64,000 nt of DNA, taken from Chryseobacterium sp. H1D6B (GTDB lineage: Bacteria > Bacteroidota > Bacteroidia > Flavobacteriales > Weeksellaceae). The stretch is from positions 1,612,001 through 1,676,000 of the forward strand of contig NZ_JARXVJ010000001.1 of assembly GCF_029892445.1 (NCBI RefSeq), written 5' to 3'. The notes under the pieces were generated by a model. That model made no database searches. It saw nothing but the letters and a program-made list of their open reading frames with translations, and was not told the DNA's origin. Position 1 is the first letter of the stretch, and each line of letters opens with the position of its first letter. Positions 41,863-51,442 of the stretch are shown one piece after another. The position numbers and the translations under genes were made by a program.

Positions 41863-43404
41863 TTATATTTTTGAAAGTAAGTTTCTAAAACTCGTCTTTT
41901 CATCAATTATTCTTCTTAATTCTGAAACCGGAACTCTTTCCTGTTTCATCGTGTCTCTGTCTCTAATCGTAACAGTATTGTCTACAAGCGAGTCTTGATC
42001 TATCGTAATACAGTAAGGAGTACCGATGGCATCCTGTCTTCTGTAACGTTTTCCAATAGCATCTTTTTCTTCGTAATATACATTGAAATCATATTTCAGG
42101 TCATTAAAGACTTTTTGTGCATATTCACTCATACCATCTTTTTTCATTAATGGAAGAATCGCTGCTTTTACCGGAGCTAAAGCTGGTGGAAGAGATAAAA
42201 CTGTTCTTTCTGACCCGTCTTCTAATACTTCATCTTTTAAGCTGTTAGAAAATATAGCAAGGAATAACCTGTCTAAACCTACAGATGTTTCTACTACATA
42301 AGGAACGTAATTTTCATTTCTTTCAGGATCGAAATACTGTAATTTTCTTCCTGAATGCTTTTCGTGGGCATTTAAATCGAAATCTGTTCTGGAGTGGATA
42401 CCTTCCAGTTCTTTAAATCCGAATGGGAAATTAAATTCAATATCCGCCGCCGCATTAGCATAATGTGCTAATTTTTCATGATCATGGAATCTGTAATTTT
42501 CATCACCCAATCCAAGAGCTAGGTGCCAGTTCAGACGTTTTGTCTTCCACTGTTCGTAAAAATCAAGTTCTGTTCCCGGAGCAACGAAGAACTGCATCTC
42601 CATTTGCTCGAATTCACGCATTCTGAAAATAAACTGTCTAGCAACGATTTCATTTCTGAATGCTTTTCCGATCTGTGCAATACCAAAAGGAAGTTTATGA
42701 CGGGATGTTTTTTGAACATTCAAGAAGTTTACGAAGATACCCTGCGCTGTTTCTGGTCTCAGATAAAGATCCATAGCGCTTTCTGCAGAAGCTCCTAATT
42801 TAGTTCCGAACATCAGGTTAAACTGTCTTACATCCGTCCAGTTTTTAGACCCAGTATCAGGATCAGCGATTTCAAGCTCTTCAATTAAGGCTTTTACATC
42901 ACCAAGATCTTCATTTTCTAAAGATTTAGCAAGTCTTGCAAGAATGGAAGCTCTTTTAGCACGGTATTCTAAGATTTTAGGATTCGTAGCTTCAAATTGT
43001 GCTTTGTCAAAAGTGTCGCCGAATCTTTTAGCCGCTTTTTCTATTTCTTTATTTTCTTTGTCTTCAATTTTAGCACAATAATCTTCAATTAGAACATCTG
43101 CTCTGAAACGTTTTTTAGAATCTTTGTTGTCAATCAACGGATCATTGAATGCATCTACGTGTCCTGAAGCTTTCCAGATAGTAGGGTGCATTAGAATTGC
43201 GGTATCAATACCCACAATATTTTCGTTAAGCTGTACCATAGCTTTCCACCAATACTGTTTGATGTTGTTTTTTAGTTCAGTACCATTCTGCCCATAATCA
43301 TATACCGCGGATAAACCATCGTATATTTCGCTTGAAGGAAAAATAAAACCATATTCTTTAGCGTGGGAAACCACTTTCTTGAAAACATCTTCTTGCTTTG
43401 TCAT
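41863..43404 (-). CDS. glyS: Glycine--tRNA ligase, homodimeric eukaryote-like type
   Basis: 513 residues. Charges tRNA-Gly with glycine in the cytoplasm; essential. Class II motif 2 is seen in AFRNEIVARQFIFRMREFEQ, followed by MEMQFFV. The N-terminal part has YDYGQNGTELKNNIKQYWWK and the class-specific insert. Motif 3 lies in ETSVGLDRLFLAIF and the anticodon-binding domain is C-terminal (VLSLPPALAPVKAAILPL). Length fits the single-subunit form of Bacteroidota, unlike the two-subunit GlyQS of proteobacteria. Monocistronic, between two terminators. Confidence 0.96.
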   Translation of the reverse strand: MTKQEDVFKKVVSHAKEYGFIFPSSEIYDGLSAVYDYGQNGTELKNNIKQYWWKAMVQLNENIVGIDTAILMHPTIWKASGHVDAFNDPLIDNKDSKKRFRADVLIEDYCAKIEDKENKEIEKAAKRFGDTFDKAQFEATNPKILEYRAKRASILARLAKSLENEDLGDVKALIEELEIADPDTGSKNWTDVRQFNLMFGTKLGASAESAMDLYLRPETAQGIFVNFLNVQKTSRHKLPFGIAQIGKAFRNEIVARQFIFRMREFEQMEMQFFVAPGTELDFYEQWKTKRLNWHLALGLGDENYRFHDHEKLAHYANAAADIEFNFPFGFKELEGIHSRTDFDLNAHEKHSGRKLQYFDPERNENYVPYVVETSVGLDRLFLAIFSNSLKDEVLEDGSERTVLSLPPALAPVKAAILPLMKKDGMSEYAQKVFNDLKYDFNVYYEEKDAIGKRYRRQDAIGTPYCITIDQDSLVDNTVTIRDRDTMKQERVPVSELRRIIDEKTSFRNLLSKI

Positions 43405-43463
43405 ATTTTTTTACGTCTGAAGTGCAAAAATATGAAAATGGAATCCAAATTCATGAAATTCAA

Positions 43464-43495
43464 TAAAAAAAGCAGTTATTTTAACTGCTTTTTTA
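43464..43495. terminator. Bidirectional terminator
   Basis: Arms AAAAGCAGTTA and TAACTGCTTTT around ATTT, with A/T runs on both sides. It lies between the 172-residue exported-protein gene and glyS, which are both on the minus strand, and ends the former. Confidence 0.8.
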
Positions 43496-43506
43496 AATAT
43501 ATTCTT

Positions 43507-44025
43507 TTAGAAGTTGTAGCTTAAGGCGACACCATCACCGGTAAAACCTACTTTATAATAGGCTGTATTGGCAGTAACAGTTCCATTTTCTGTATCCACT
43601 GCCTTTTTTAAATTCTTATTTGCTTTTCCGGAAACGACAATTCCAATAACACTAACTCCTGCTCCAATTCCTGCAAGAGCCCAGCCTCCTTGATTTCTTT
43701 TCTGAGTTAAAGCTATTGTTCCATATCCATAGTTTATATAATTCACTTTATCTTTTTGAAGAGCCTTTACAATCCCGAAACCCATAAATGCTCCTCCTGT
43801 AAAACCAAATATCTGTCCAAGAGTAGAATTTGAATTGGCTTTCTTCATGTATTCCAGCGCTTGTGGATTCGTGAAAACTTTTTTGTATTCAGAAAACTTA
43901 TAAGACTGTCCTCCTTTGATAAAAAATTCGCGGTTCGTTTTTCCAAGTTTTAGAGAATCTGATTTTTGAGCAAATGATAATAAAGAAAAAGTGCTTAAAA
44001 ATAAAGCCAGCAAACGGTTTTTCAT
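43507..44025 (-). CDS. Exported membrane-associated protein of unknown function
   Basis: 172 residues with a signal peptide (MKNRLLALFLSTFSLLSFAQ). Two Gly-rich hydrophobic segments (TLGQIFGFTGGAFMGFGIV and GGWALAGIGAGVSVIGIVV) suggest membrane-embedded glycine-zipper-like helices. The C-terminus ends YYKVGFTGDGVALSYNF, an aromatic end typical of outer-membrane proteins. I do not recognise a named family. Monocistronic. Confidence 0.7.
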   Translation of the reverse strand: MKNRLLALFLSTFSLLSFAQKSDSLKLGKTNREFFIKGGQSYKFSEYKKVFTNPQALEYMKKANSNSTLGQIFGFTGGAFMGFGIVKALQKDKVNYINYGYGTIALTQKRNQGGWALAGIGAGVSVIGIVVSGKANKNLKKAVDTENGTVTANTAYYKVGFTGDGVALSYNF

Positions 44026-44093
44026 GTAAAATTTTTCGCGAAAATAAATAAAACTTAGTTAAAAATTTATTTTGATTGTATAGTATTAAAAAC

Positions 44094-44297
44094 TCAATAT
44101 CTATAAGATCCCGTACTTCCTGCCATTAAAAGCATAGAAGCAAGTCCTATTATTAGAAATACTATGGACAGGATGATTAATATTATGGAAGGTGTTTTAT
44201 ATTTCTTGTTATTAAATAATAGAACTAAAGAAAGGACTAATACGCCCAGACTTATGAATACATCTGTTTTTGCAGTAAGGTAATATATATTATCCAT
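44094..44297 (-). CDS. Small two-helix membrane protein
   Basis: 67 residues with two transmembrane helices (VFISLGVLVLSLVLLF and SIILIILSIVFLIIGLASML) and short polar ends. No family recognised. It lies just downstream of the 293-residue exported protein gene (gap 28 bp), so it may share its transcript. Confidence 0.6.
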   Translation of the reverse strand: MDNIYYLTAKTDVFISLGVLVLSLVLLFNNKKYKTPSIILIILSIVFLIIGLASMLLMAGSTGSYRY

Positions 44298-44325
44298 AAT
44301 AGTTCATTGGGGTTGAAAGATAAAA

Positions 44326-45207
44326 TTATTTTGACTTCAAAACTGAAGCATTTTTTTTATTTACAGTTAAAATGTATGACGGTGCATTATCTCCCTTGCT
44401 GATTTTAAACTTCAAAATGTTTGAATCATTAGTTTTTATCTTTGTTGTATCGTAGATGTTTTCTAAACAGCTTTCTATAAGAAACTCTTCATACTTTTTG
44501 TAATTCCAGTCTTTTGTAAAGTACAGTACTCGGTAGCCTTTCTCTCCTTCACTTGCTCCGCACATGCCGCAGGCATTGAAATTGGAAGTGTGGTCAAAAT
44601 ATAATAAAACCCGGTTTCCTGTATTGTCAGATTCATAGGAAAGAAGTTTGTTTCCTCCATATCGGTCTATGAAATCATAAGTATTGATCTTCTTGTTGTC
44701 TGGGAGGGTTAAATAATCATTATACCGGTAAATCATCGGATTGCCCGTAAATAATTTTGCGGGATTTCTTTTGCTTCCCAGATAGAGATTTCCGGAAATT
44801 TCTTTAACGTTCCCATTTTCAAAATCCAGAATTTCTTTTGGAGTAAATCTCTTAGCGATACTGTCTACTCTTTCTATTAAACGTGGTGAAGTTATTTTAT
44901 CCTTGAATAATTTAGCACTTTGTTTATGCTTATCACCAAAATTGAAGAGATATAAGTTTCCAGAATCGTAAATACCCGTCAATGGAATTTTCTTCTCATG
45001 TTTATTGTAATAATACCATCCGTCTACAAAATGCTGATACCGGCTGCAGTCTACAATTCCTGTATAATGAAGCTGCATCGTAATGGGAAGTCCAGCAATT
45101 TCTCCTTTAAATAATTGAGAAGAATCAATGATATTTTTAAGTTCAACTTTCTGGCAGAAACAAAATAAGAAACTGAGAAAGAAGAATAGAGTAAAGTTTT
45201 TTTTCAT
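44326..45207 (-). CDS. Exported protein of unknown function
   Basis: 293 residues with a signal peptide (MKKNFTLFFFLSFLFCFCQ). The mature part starts VELKNIIDSSQLFKGEIAGL and contains a repeated ITMQLHYTG and KIPLTGIYDSGNLYLFNF style seen in flavobacterial periplasmic proteins, and a CGMCGASEGEKGY cysteine cluster that may bind metal or form disulfides. Family unassigned. Downstream of the DUF445 gene, same strand. Confidence 0.65.
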   Translation of the reverse strand: MKKNFTLFFFLSFLFCFCQKVELKNIIDSSQLFKGEIAGLPITMQLHYTGIVDCSRYQHFVDGWYYYNKHEKKIPLTGIYDSGNLYLFNFGDKHKQSAKLFKDKITSPRLIERVDSIAKRFTPKEILDFENGNVKEISGNLYLGSKRNPAKLFTGNPMIYRYNDYLTLPDNKKINTYDFIDRYGGNKLLSYESDNTGNRVLLYFDHTSNFNACGMCGASEGEKGYRVLYFTKDWNYKKYEEFLIESCLENIYDTTKIKTNDSNILKFKISKGDNAPSYILTVNKKNASVLKSK

Positions 45208-45234
45208 GGTTTGATTATCATTAGTTTTAGTTTT

Positions 45235-46479
45235 TTAAATAAAGAAATGGGAGACCGTATAAATGATAAGACCTACCAGTCCGCCTACCAGAGTTCCATT
45301 CACCCTGATGAACTGAAGATCTTTTCCAACCTCAAGTTCTAATTTTTCACTCAATTCTTTCCCTTTCCAGTTGCCTATTGTTGAACTGATCAGGTTCCCG
45401 AATTGATGCGTGTTTTTTAAAATATATTTATAGGCCGTAACACGAACCCAGTGGTCTATTTTATTCTGAAGCTTTTCATCTGTTTTTAAATTTTGTGAAA
45501 ATTCATTCAGGTTGTCAGACAGATAATTTTTAAGGGATGAGTTGTCTTCCTGCAGCTCTTTGATCAGGGTGTTTTTAATAGAAACCCAGATGTCATTAGA
45601 GTATTCATTTAGTTTATCATTTTTAAGAAGATCATTTTTGATATTTTTAAATTCATCATCCCATTTTTCATCTTCTTTTAGATCTGCTGAAAATTCGTAG
45701 ATCTTTTTAGTAATTAAATTTCTTATTTCATGTTCAGGATCTTCTTCTACTTCTTTAAAAAAATCTGAAAGTCCGCTTGCAATTTTCTCAGCAATTTTAT
45801 GATCTACAAATTTGGGAACGAAAGAATAGCTTCCTTTTTCTACTCGCTCCTGGATCATTTCATCATTTTCGATAATGTAATCTTTAATTTGTTTTGAAAG
45901 ATTAGTGATGATTCTTTGATGGTCGTTTTTGTCTAAAAGATACACAATTCCGTTGCCGATGATCTTATTAAGTTTAATGCCGTCAGTCATTTCAGAGACT
46001 TTTTTGCTGATAAAACTGCTGACTGTAGAGTTATCCAATTTATTAAGGATATCCAAAACAATATCTGAAAGATTTTTAATTAAAACCTCTTGGTTTTTCT
46101 CTTTGGCAAGCCATTCTCCGACAAAATTGGAAACCTTAAGCTTTTGAATGTAAGGCCGGATATTTTGGGGAGAAAGAAAATTATTGACTACAAAACTTCC
46201 CAGATTATCTCCCAGTTTTTCCTTACTGTTTTCAATCAGATTAGTATGAGGTATCGGAAGCCCAAGAGGATGGCGGAATAAAGCCGTTACTGCGAACCAG
46301 TCTGCAAGAGCACCGACCATGGCGGCTTCAGAAAAAGCGCGGACATACCCGATCCAATGAGAATCATTCGTCTTCTGAAGGATGGTGGTAATTATAAAAA
46401 TAACCGCCATGATCACAAAAAGACCTGTAGCGAATGCTTTATATTTTCTTAACTGTTTTCTTTTAGCTTCATCATTCAT
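45235..46479 (-). CDS. DUF445-family membrane protein
   Basis: 414 residues from ATG 46479 (MNDEAKRKQLRKYKAFATGL), preferred over an upstream in-frame start that would overlap the msrB leader. The N-terminal transmembrane helix, then GALADWFAVTALFRHPLGLP IPHT, is the DUF445 signature. A long helical cytoplasmic or periplasmic section follows, and a C-terminal transmembrane helix (LVGGLVGLIIYTVSHFFI) completes the usual layout. Function unknown in the family. Divergent from msrB. Confidence 0.87.
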   Translation of the reverse strand: MNDEAKRKQLRKYKAFATGLFVIMAVIFIITTILQKTNDSHWIGYVRAFSEAAMVGALADWFAVTALFRHPLGLPIPHTNLIENSKEKLGDNLGSFVVNNFLSPQNIRPYIQKLKVSNFVGEWLAKEKNQEVLIKNLSDIVLDILNKLDNSTVSSFISKKVSEMTDGIKLNKIIGNGIVYLLDKNDHQRIITNLSKQIKDYIIENDEMIQERVEKGSYSFVPKFVDHKIAEKIASGLSDFFKEVEEDPEHEIRNLITKKIYEFSADLKEDEKWDDEFKNIKNDLLKNDKLNEYSNDIWVSIKNTLIKELQEDNSSLKNYLSDNLNEFSQNLKTDEKLQNKIDHWVRVTAYKYILKNTHQFGNLISSTIGNWKGKELSEKLELEVGKDLQFIRVNGTLVGGLVGLIIYTVSHFFI

Positions 46480-46557
46480 ATGATCAAATTTAGTAAATTT
46501 GGTTATGAAACTGATCCCAATCACTCGATGATTATTATTCAGGATCAAAATTTAAAA

Positions 46558-47085
46558 ATGAAATTTCTAGTTTCAATATTAATAATAACTCTTCTGCAGA
46601 TGTGTTCGCAGAATAAAAAACCTGTTAAAACTACTCCTATGGAAAATATAGAAGCAAAAAACAATCCATACTATTCAAGAACAAATACTACAAAACTGAC
46701 CGTGTCTAACGACGAATGGAAAAAAATACTATCTCCGGAATTATACGCAGTAGCAAGAGAAGCCGCTACCGAAAGAGCTTTCACAGGAAAATATAATGAA
46801 TTTGATGAAATAGGCGACTATTACTGTGCTGTATGCGGCAATCACCTGTTCCGTTCCACTTCAAAATTTTCAAGCAGCTGCGGATGGCCCAGCTTTTTCG
46901 AAGCAGATAAAGAAGGGGTTTATTATAAAAAAGATACAGCATACGGAATGGAAAGAGTGGAAGTGCTCTGTAAAAGATGTGATTCCCATCTGGGACACGT
47001 TTTTGATGACGGCCCAAAACCTACAGGACTACGGTACTGTATGAATTCTGTGAGCTTAGAATTTGTTACGGATTCTCAAAAATAG
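46558..47085 (+). CDS. msrB: Peptide-methionine (R)-S-oxide reductase, lipoprotein form
   Basis: 175 residues. Reduces R-methionine sulfoxide in oxidised proteins. The start at 46558 gives a lipoprotein signal (MKFLVSILIITLLQMC, lipobox LQMC with C16), so it works at the outer or inner membrane facing the periplasm. Zinc-binding CAVC (C90, C93) and CKRC (C138, C141) and catalytic C161 in RYCMNS are present, as is SSCGWPSF. An in-frame start at 46480 would ruin the lipoprotein signal and overlap the DUF445 promoter region. Confidence 0.93.
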   Translation: MKFLVSILIITLLQMCSQNKKPVKTTPMENIEAKNNPYYSRTNTTKLTVSNDEWKKILSPELYAVAREAATERAFTGKYNEFDEIGDYYCAVCGNHLFRSTSKFSSSCGWPSFFEADKEGVYYKKDTAYGMERVEVLCKRCDSHLGHVFDDGPKPTGLRYCMNSVSLEFVTDSQK

Positions 47086-47212
47086 GTGCTTTAACTCACT
47101 AAATCAGGACGTTAAAGTTTCTTAAATAGAGTTAAACTTTTTTCATTTTAACTGGTTGATAACGATGTTTTTATAATTTTGCCTGACTAATTTGTATTTA
47201 ACATAATATTGA

Positions 47213-47971
47213 ATGAAAGGATTATATAGCTTATTAGGTGTTGTATACTTGGTCACTACTTCGTTTTATCTTTCTCCTGAGAAAGGAAACTTGAAAAGCA
47301 GGGCAGCCAGCACAAAAAAAATAGAAACTTTAGTTAAAACAGAAACGGTAAAGAGCGAAAGCACTGCCGTTTCTTCAGAAGAATTATACAATTCAATAGG
47401 ATTTGAAGCGGATCATAAATTGAATTACGAAGCTTTTTCGAAAGCATTATTAGGTTTTGAAAATTTGAAAAAAGCAGGAATGCTGAACGAGGATTCGCAC
47501 TTATTAACTATCTGCGATTTTTCTATGTCTTCTAACTCGAAAAGACTTTGGGTGATTGATATTAATGAAAGAAAAGTGCTGTTCAATTCTTTAGTAGCAC
47601 ACGGAAAAAATACAGGAGAGGAATTTGCACAAAATTTTTCTAATACTGAAAGCTCTTATCAGAGCAGTTTAGGATTTTACGTTACAGAGACGACGTATGA
47701 AGGGGATAATGGATATTCATTAAAGCTGATGGGGATGGATAAGGGATTTAATGATGCAGCTTTTAAAAGGGCTGTCGTAATGCACGGAGCAGATTATGTA
47801 AGTGAAGAATTTGCAGCAGTTCATAAAAGAATTGGAAGAAGCTGGGGATGTCCCGCAATTCCGAGAGATGTATCGGCGACTATCATTAATACAATCAAAG
47901 GAAAGAATGTTCTTTTCATTTATTATCCAGACCAGAACTATCTTTCTTCTTCGGAATGGCTGAAAGCATAG
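47213..47971 (+). CDS. Murein L,D-transpeptidase catalytic-domain (YkuD_2) protein
   Basis: 252 residues with an N-terminal signal or anchor (LYSLLGVVYLVTTSFYL). The catalytic domain holds VVMHGADYVS (H191) and GRSWGCPAIP (C213), the HG...S-GC pattern of L,D-transpeptidase-like proteins. LWVIDINERKVLFNSLVAHG is the start of the domain. Such enzymes crosslink or trim peptidoglycan or attach lipoproteins in the periplasm; the YkuD_2 subfamily is poorly studied. Monocistronic in appearance. Confidence 0.85.
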   Translation: MKGLYSLLGVVYLVTTSFYLSPEKGNLKSRAASTKKIETLVKTETVKSESTAVSSEELYNSIGFEADHKLNYEAFSKALLGFENLKKAGMLNEDSHLLTICDFSMSSNSKRLWVIDINERKVLFNSLVAHGKNTGEEFAQNFSNTESSYQSSLGFYVTETTYEGDNGYSLKLMGMDKGFNDAAFKRAVVMHGADYVSEEFAAVHKRIGRSWGCPAIPRDVSATIINTIKGKNVLFIYYPDQNYLSSSEWLKA

Positions 47972-48015
47972 ATTAAAGACAATTTGAGATTTAAATTATA
48001 AAAGTAAGTGTAAAT

Positions 48016-48396
48016 ATGGAGGGTAAGGAAGCATTTGTTCCTGCTGTAAAGCTGATGAATAATCCTGATGGAACAAGTACTTTTAAGACAGGAAAAATTC
48101 CTGCTCTGCAGCCCATGAATACAGGTGCTTTCTGGATAAGCAATACCATTGAAGAATGGGAAAAAAATGCTCATCCTGCTCCAAGAAGGCAGTATGTAGT
48201 AACTTTAAAGGGAACCATCAGATTTAATGTGAGTGACGGTTCAGCATTTCTTATTAAGCCCGGGATTATTCTGCTGGCAGAAGATACCAAAGGAGAGGGA
48301 CACAGCTGGGATATGATAGAATGCGAAGAATGGGAGAGGCTGTATATTCCGATTACAGATAATGGCGATGATTTTTTTATTCCTGATTCCTACTAG
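48016..48396 (+). CDS. Cupin-domain protein
   Basis: 126 residues, cytoplasmic. A single cupin barrel is suggested by APRRQYVVTLKGTIRFNVSD (motif 1 region) and LIKPGIILLAEDTKGEGHSW (motif 2 with H). HPAPRRQY recalls cupins annotated as ureidoglycolate lyase-like or simple storage cupins. The metal ligands are not all clear, so activity is unknown. A strong terminator follows, shared with fabF on the other strand. Confidence 0.75.
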   Translation: MEGKEAFVPAVKLMNNPDGTSTFKTGKIPALQPMNTGAFWISNTIEEWEKNAHPAPRRQYVVTLKGTIRFNVSDGSAFLIKPGIILLAEDTKGEGHSWDMIECEEWERLYIPITDNGDDFFIPDSY

Positions 48397-48423
48397 AAAA
48401 TTTCTTAGAATAATTGATATAAA

Positions 48424-48457
48424 TAATAAAAAGCAGTCTGTAAAGACTGCTTTTTTG
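48424..48457. terminator. Bidirectional terminator
   Basis: Arms AAAAAGCAGTCT (48428-48439) and AGACTGCTTTTT (48444-48455), serving the cupin gene and the convergent fabF-like operon. Confidence 0.88.
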
Positions 48458-48484
48458 TATATCCAAAATTTAAATATATTTATT

Positions 48485-49723
48485 TTATACTTTTTTGAAG
48501 ACCAAAGTAGCATTATGTCCTCCAAAACCGAATGCATTGCTTAAAGCGAAAGTAATATCTTTTTCTTTGGCTTCATTAAATACAATATTTACCCCTCTTG
48601 GAATCTTCTCATCAATATGATGAAGATTGATCGTCGGCGGAATAATTCCATTTTGGATCGCTTTTATACAGAGAATAGCTTCCGCGGCACCCGCAGCACC
48701 AAGTAAATGTCCTGTCATTGATTTTGTAGCACTGATATCAAGATTTTTGCTTCCGCTGAAAATCTTGTTTATTGCTGTTAATTCAATTAAGTCTCCTAAA
48801 GGTGTTGAAGTAGCGTGCGGGTTGATATAATCGATATCTTCGGCATTGGCTCCAGCCTCTTTAAGAGCCAGCTGCATTGCTTTAATAGCGCCGGCACCTT
48901 CAGGATGCGGCGCAGTCATGTGGTAAGCATCTGCTGTCATGGCAGCTCCTACTAATTCAGCATAAATTTTTGCACCGCGGTTTTTCGCATGTTCGTACTC
49001 TTCAAGAATCAATGTTCCTGAACCTTCACCAATTACAAATCCATCTCTGTCAGCATCATAAGGTCTGCTGGCAGTTGCAAAATCATCATTTCTTGTAGAC
49101 ATGGCTTTCATGATTGAAAATCCTCCTACTGAAGCTGGAGTGATGGCAGCTTCTGAACCTCCGCTTACAATTACTTTGGCTTTGCCCAGACGGATATAAT
49201 TGAAGGCATCCATCAATGCTGTATTTCCCGTAGCACAGGCTGAAACTGTAGTATAATTGATTCCCTGCAGGCCGTATTTCATGGAGATCATTCCAGATGC
49301 CATATTAGCAATAAATTTAGGAACGAAGAAAGGATTAAAACGGGGAGTTCCGTCTCCGCTGTAAAATTCTGCAACTTCTTTTTCGAAGGTCAGCATTCCT
49401 CCTTGCCCTGTTCCCCAGATAACACCAGTGTCAAAAGGATCCATATTTTCAAGATCTAATCCTGAATCCTGAATGGCTTCTGCAGAAGAATAAAGTGCAT
49501 ATTGAGTGAAAAGATCACTTCTTTTTATTTCGTTGTGAGTTAAATGTATTTTAGGGTCGAAATCTTTTACTTCGCAGGCAAAATGAACTTTAAATTTTTC
49601 TGAATCGAAATGTTTAATTAAACCTGATCCGCTTATCCCGTTAATGCTGTTTTGCCAAAAATCTTCGACATTGTTTCCCAAAGGTGTTACTGCACCTAGT
49701 CCTGTAATGACAACTCTTTTCAT
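48485..49723 (-). CDS. fabF: Beta-ketoacyl-ACP synthase II-type enzyme
   Basis: 412 residues. Condenses malonyl-ACP with acyl-ACP in fatty acid elongation. Catalytic Cys163 in SACATGN, His in NPHATSTPLGD and His in SMTGHLLGAAGA form the Cys-His-His triad. Length matches FabF. It is the last gene of a four-gene operon with a thioesterase, a thiolase and a TetR regulator, not beside acpP or fabD, so it is probably an accessory copy for inducible lipid or acyl-CoA metabolism rather than the essential fabF. The symbol reflects family only. Confidence 0.87.
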   Translation of the reverse strand: MKRVVITGLGAVTPLGNNVEDFWQNSINGISGSGLIKHFDSEKFKVHFACEVKDFDPKIHLTHNEIKRSDLFTQYALYSSAEAIQDSGLDLENMDPFDTGVIWGTGQGGMLTFEKEVAEFYSGDGTPRFNPFFVPKFIANMASGMISMKYGLQGINYTTVSACATGNTALMDAFNYIRLGKAKVIVSGGSEAAITPASVGGFSIMKAMSTRNDDFATASRPYDADRDGFVIGEGSGTLILEEYEHAKNRGAKIYAELVGAAMTADAYHMTAPHPEGAGAIKAMQLALKEAGANAEDIDYINPHATSTPLGDLIELTAINKIFSGSKNLDISATKSMTGHLLGAAGAAEAILCIKAIQNGIIPPTINLHHIDEKIPRGVNIVFNEAKEKDITFALSNAFGFGGHNATLVFKKV

Positions 49724-49725
49724 AC

Positions 49726-50151
49726 TTAGTTATTAATTTTAAATAAATTTGAGGTTCCTCTTGCTATTAATTTGGTCTTGTCAGCATTCCAAATTTCGCA
49801 TTGTGCATTCACAAATTGTTTTCCTCTTTTTATTATTGTAGTTTCGGCTACAATATTATCATTTTCTTTTGCAGTTGAAAAATAATCAATCACATTATTG
49901 ATGGTAGTTATGAAAGAATTTTCGTTCAGTGAAAACATCGTTGCTCCAATAATATCATCAATAATTGCCGCGGTTATTCCTCCATGCAGATTTCCAATTG
50001 GATTCAGCCATTCTGCTCTTACCGTATATTGGAATTCTAAATTTCCTTCTTCTACACTAAGAACTATCGGTTTCAGCCACCGCATAAATGGAGATGGAGA
50101 CTGGTCAAATTCTTTTCCAATGAATTGTTTAAGCTGTTTTAATCTGTCCAT
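49726..50151 (-). CDS. PaaI-type hotdog thioesterase
   Basis: 141 residues. NLHGGITAAIIDDIIGATMF with the HGG motif (H56) is that of the PaaI/YbgC hotdog fold, which hydrolyses acyl-CoA or aryl-CoA thioesters. Cytoplasmic, homotetrameric in the family. It lies 2 bp before fabF and 12 bp after the thiolase gene, so the substrates are probably intermediates of the same acyl-CoA pathway; the exact substrate is unknown. Confidence 0.87.
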   Translation of the reverse strand: MDRLKQLKQFIGKEFDQSPSPFMRWLKPIVLSVEEGNLEFQYTVRAEWLNPIGNLHGGITAAIIDDIIGATMFSLNENSFITTINNVIDYFSTAKENDNIVAETTIIKRGKQFVNAQCEIWNADKTKLIARGTSNLFKINN

Positions 50152-50163
50152 AATCCTGGATAT

Positions 50164-51432
50164 TTATTTCTCTAAAATCATGGTTATGCCTTGTCCTCTT
50201 GCGGCGCAGATTGAAATAAAACCCTTTCCGCTTCCTTTTTCATCAAGAAGTTTTGCAAGAGTAGCAATAATTCTTCCTCCCGTTGCTGCGAATGGGTGGG
50301 CTGCTGCAAGGCTTCCGCCTTTTACATTAAGTTTATTACGATCTATTCTTCCAAGTGCTTTTTCCAATCCGAATTTTTTAGCTAACTCGTCATTTTCCCA
50401 GATCTTTAGGGTTGCTAAAACCTGTGCGGCAAATGCTTCGTGAATTTCATAATAATCAAAATCTTCAAGATTCATTCCTGCTTTTTTCAGCATTTTTTCT
50501 GCTGCAAAGACTGGAGCTAGAAGTAAATTTTGTTTATTTTCTACGTATTCAATTCCTGCTAATTCTGAGAACGTAATATACGCTAAAATTGGGAGATTAT
50601 TTTTTTTAGCCCATTCTTCACTTGCTAACAGCACTGCGGAAGCTCCATCCGTGAAAGGAGTTGAATTTCCAGCGGTCAATGTTCCGTTCTGTTTATCAAA
50701 AGCCGGTTTTATCTGAGAAAGCTTTTCAAATGTTGTATCTCTTCGTAGATTATTGTCTTTTTCCAAGCCAAAAGCAGGTGTAATCATATCATTAAAGAAA
50801 CCTTCATCATAGGCTTTTGCCATATTTTGATGGCTTTTTAGTGCTAGCTGATCTTGTTCTTCTCTTGAGATAGTATAATATTTTGCTGTAATTTCTGTAT
50901 GCTCGCCCATTACCAGGCCTGTTTGTGGTTCCTGCCCTTTATAAGGAATGGGCATCCAGTCTTTAAGTTTTGGACTCAGAAGCAGTTTCAATTTTCCGAA
51001 TGCAGATTTTTCTTTATTAGCTTTTAATAATGCTTTTCTTAATCTTGGAGAGGATTCAAAAGGAATATTGCTCATGGCTTCTACACCGCATGCAATACCA
51101 CTTTCTATCTGTCCGAGGGCAATCTTGTTTCCGATGTAAATAGCCGCCTCAATTCCAGTATCGCAGGCCTGCTGAAGATCACAGGCAGGAGTTGCAGGAT
51201 CAAGAGAAGTATTCATTACCGTTTCTCTGATGAGGTTGCTTTCAGAAATGTGTTTGATTACTGCACCGCCGGCCACTTCTCCAAGAAGTTTTCCTTTTAA
51301 ATGGCATCGGTCTATTAATCCGTTTAATGAGGCAAGAAGTAAATCCTGATTACCCGCATCGGAATAAGCTGTATTGATTCTGGCAAAAGGAATTCTGTTG
51401 TATCCTACAACTGCCACTTTTTTTGTTTCCAT
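50164..51432 (-). CDS. fadI: Acetyl-CoA C-acyltransferase (thiolase)
   Basis: 422 residues. Thiolytic cleavage of 3-ketoacyl-CoA, or the reverse condensation. Nucleophilic Cys90 in LQQACDTG, HEAFAAQ with the catalytic His, and CAARGQG with the second Cys are present, together with NPFTDGA-like TPFTDGASAV and GGSLAAAHPFAATGGR. It resembles FadI more than FadA. It follows the TetR gene by 10 bp and heads the enzymes of the operon. FadI is a family-level symbol. Confidence 0.88.
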   Translation of the reverse strand: METKKVAVVGYNRIPFARINTAYSDAGNQDLLLASLNGLIDRCHLKGKLLGEVAGGAVIKHISESNLIRETVMNTSLDPATPACDLQQACDTGIEAAIYIGNKIALGQIESGIACGVEAMSNIPFESSPRLRKALLKANKEKSAFGKLKLLLSPKLKDWMPIPYKGQEPQTGLVMGEHTEITAKYYTISREEQDQLALKSHQNMAKAYDEGFFNDMITPAFGLEKDNNLRRDTTFEKLSQIKPAFDKQNGTLTAGNSTPFTDGASAVLLASEEWAKKNNLPILAYITFSELAGIEYVENKQNLLLAPVFAAEKMLKKAGMNLEDFDYYEIHEAFAAQVLATLKIWENDELAKKFGLEKALGRIDRNKLNVKGGSLAAAHPFAATGGRIIATLAKLLDEKGSGKGFISICAARGQGITMILEK

Positions 51433-51442
51433 AATGTGAAAT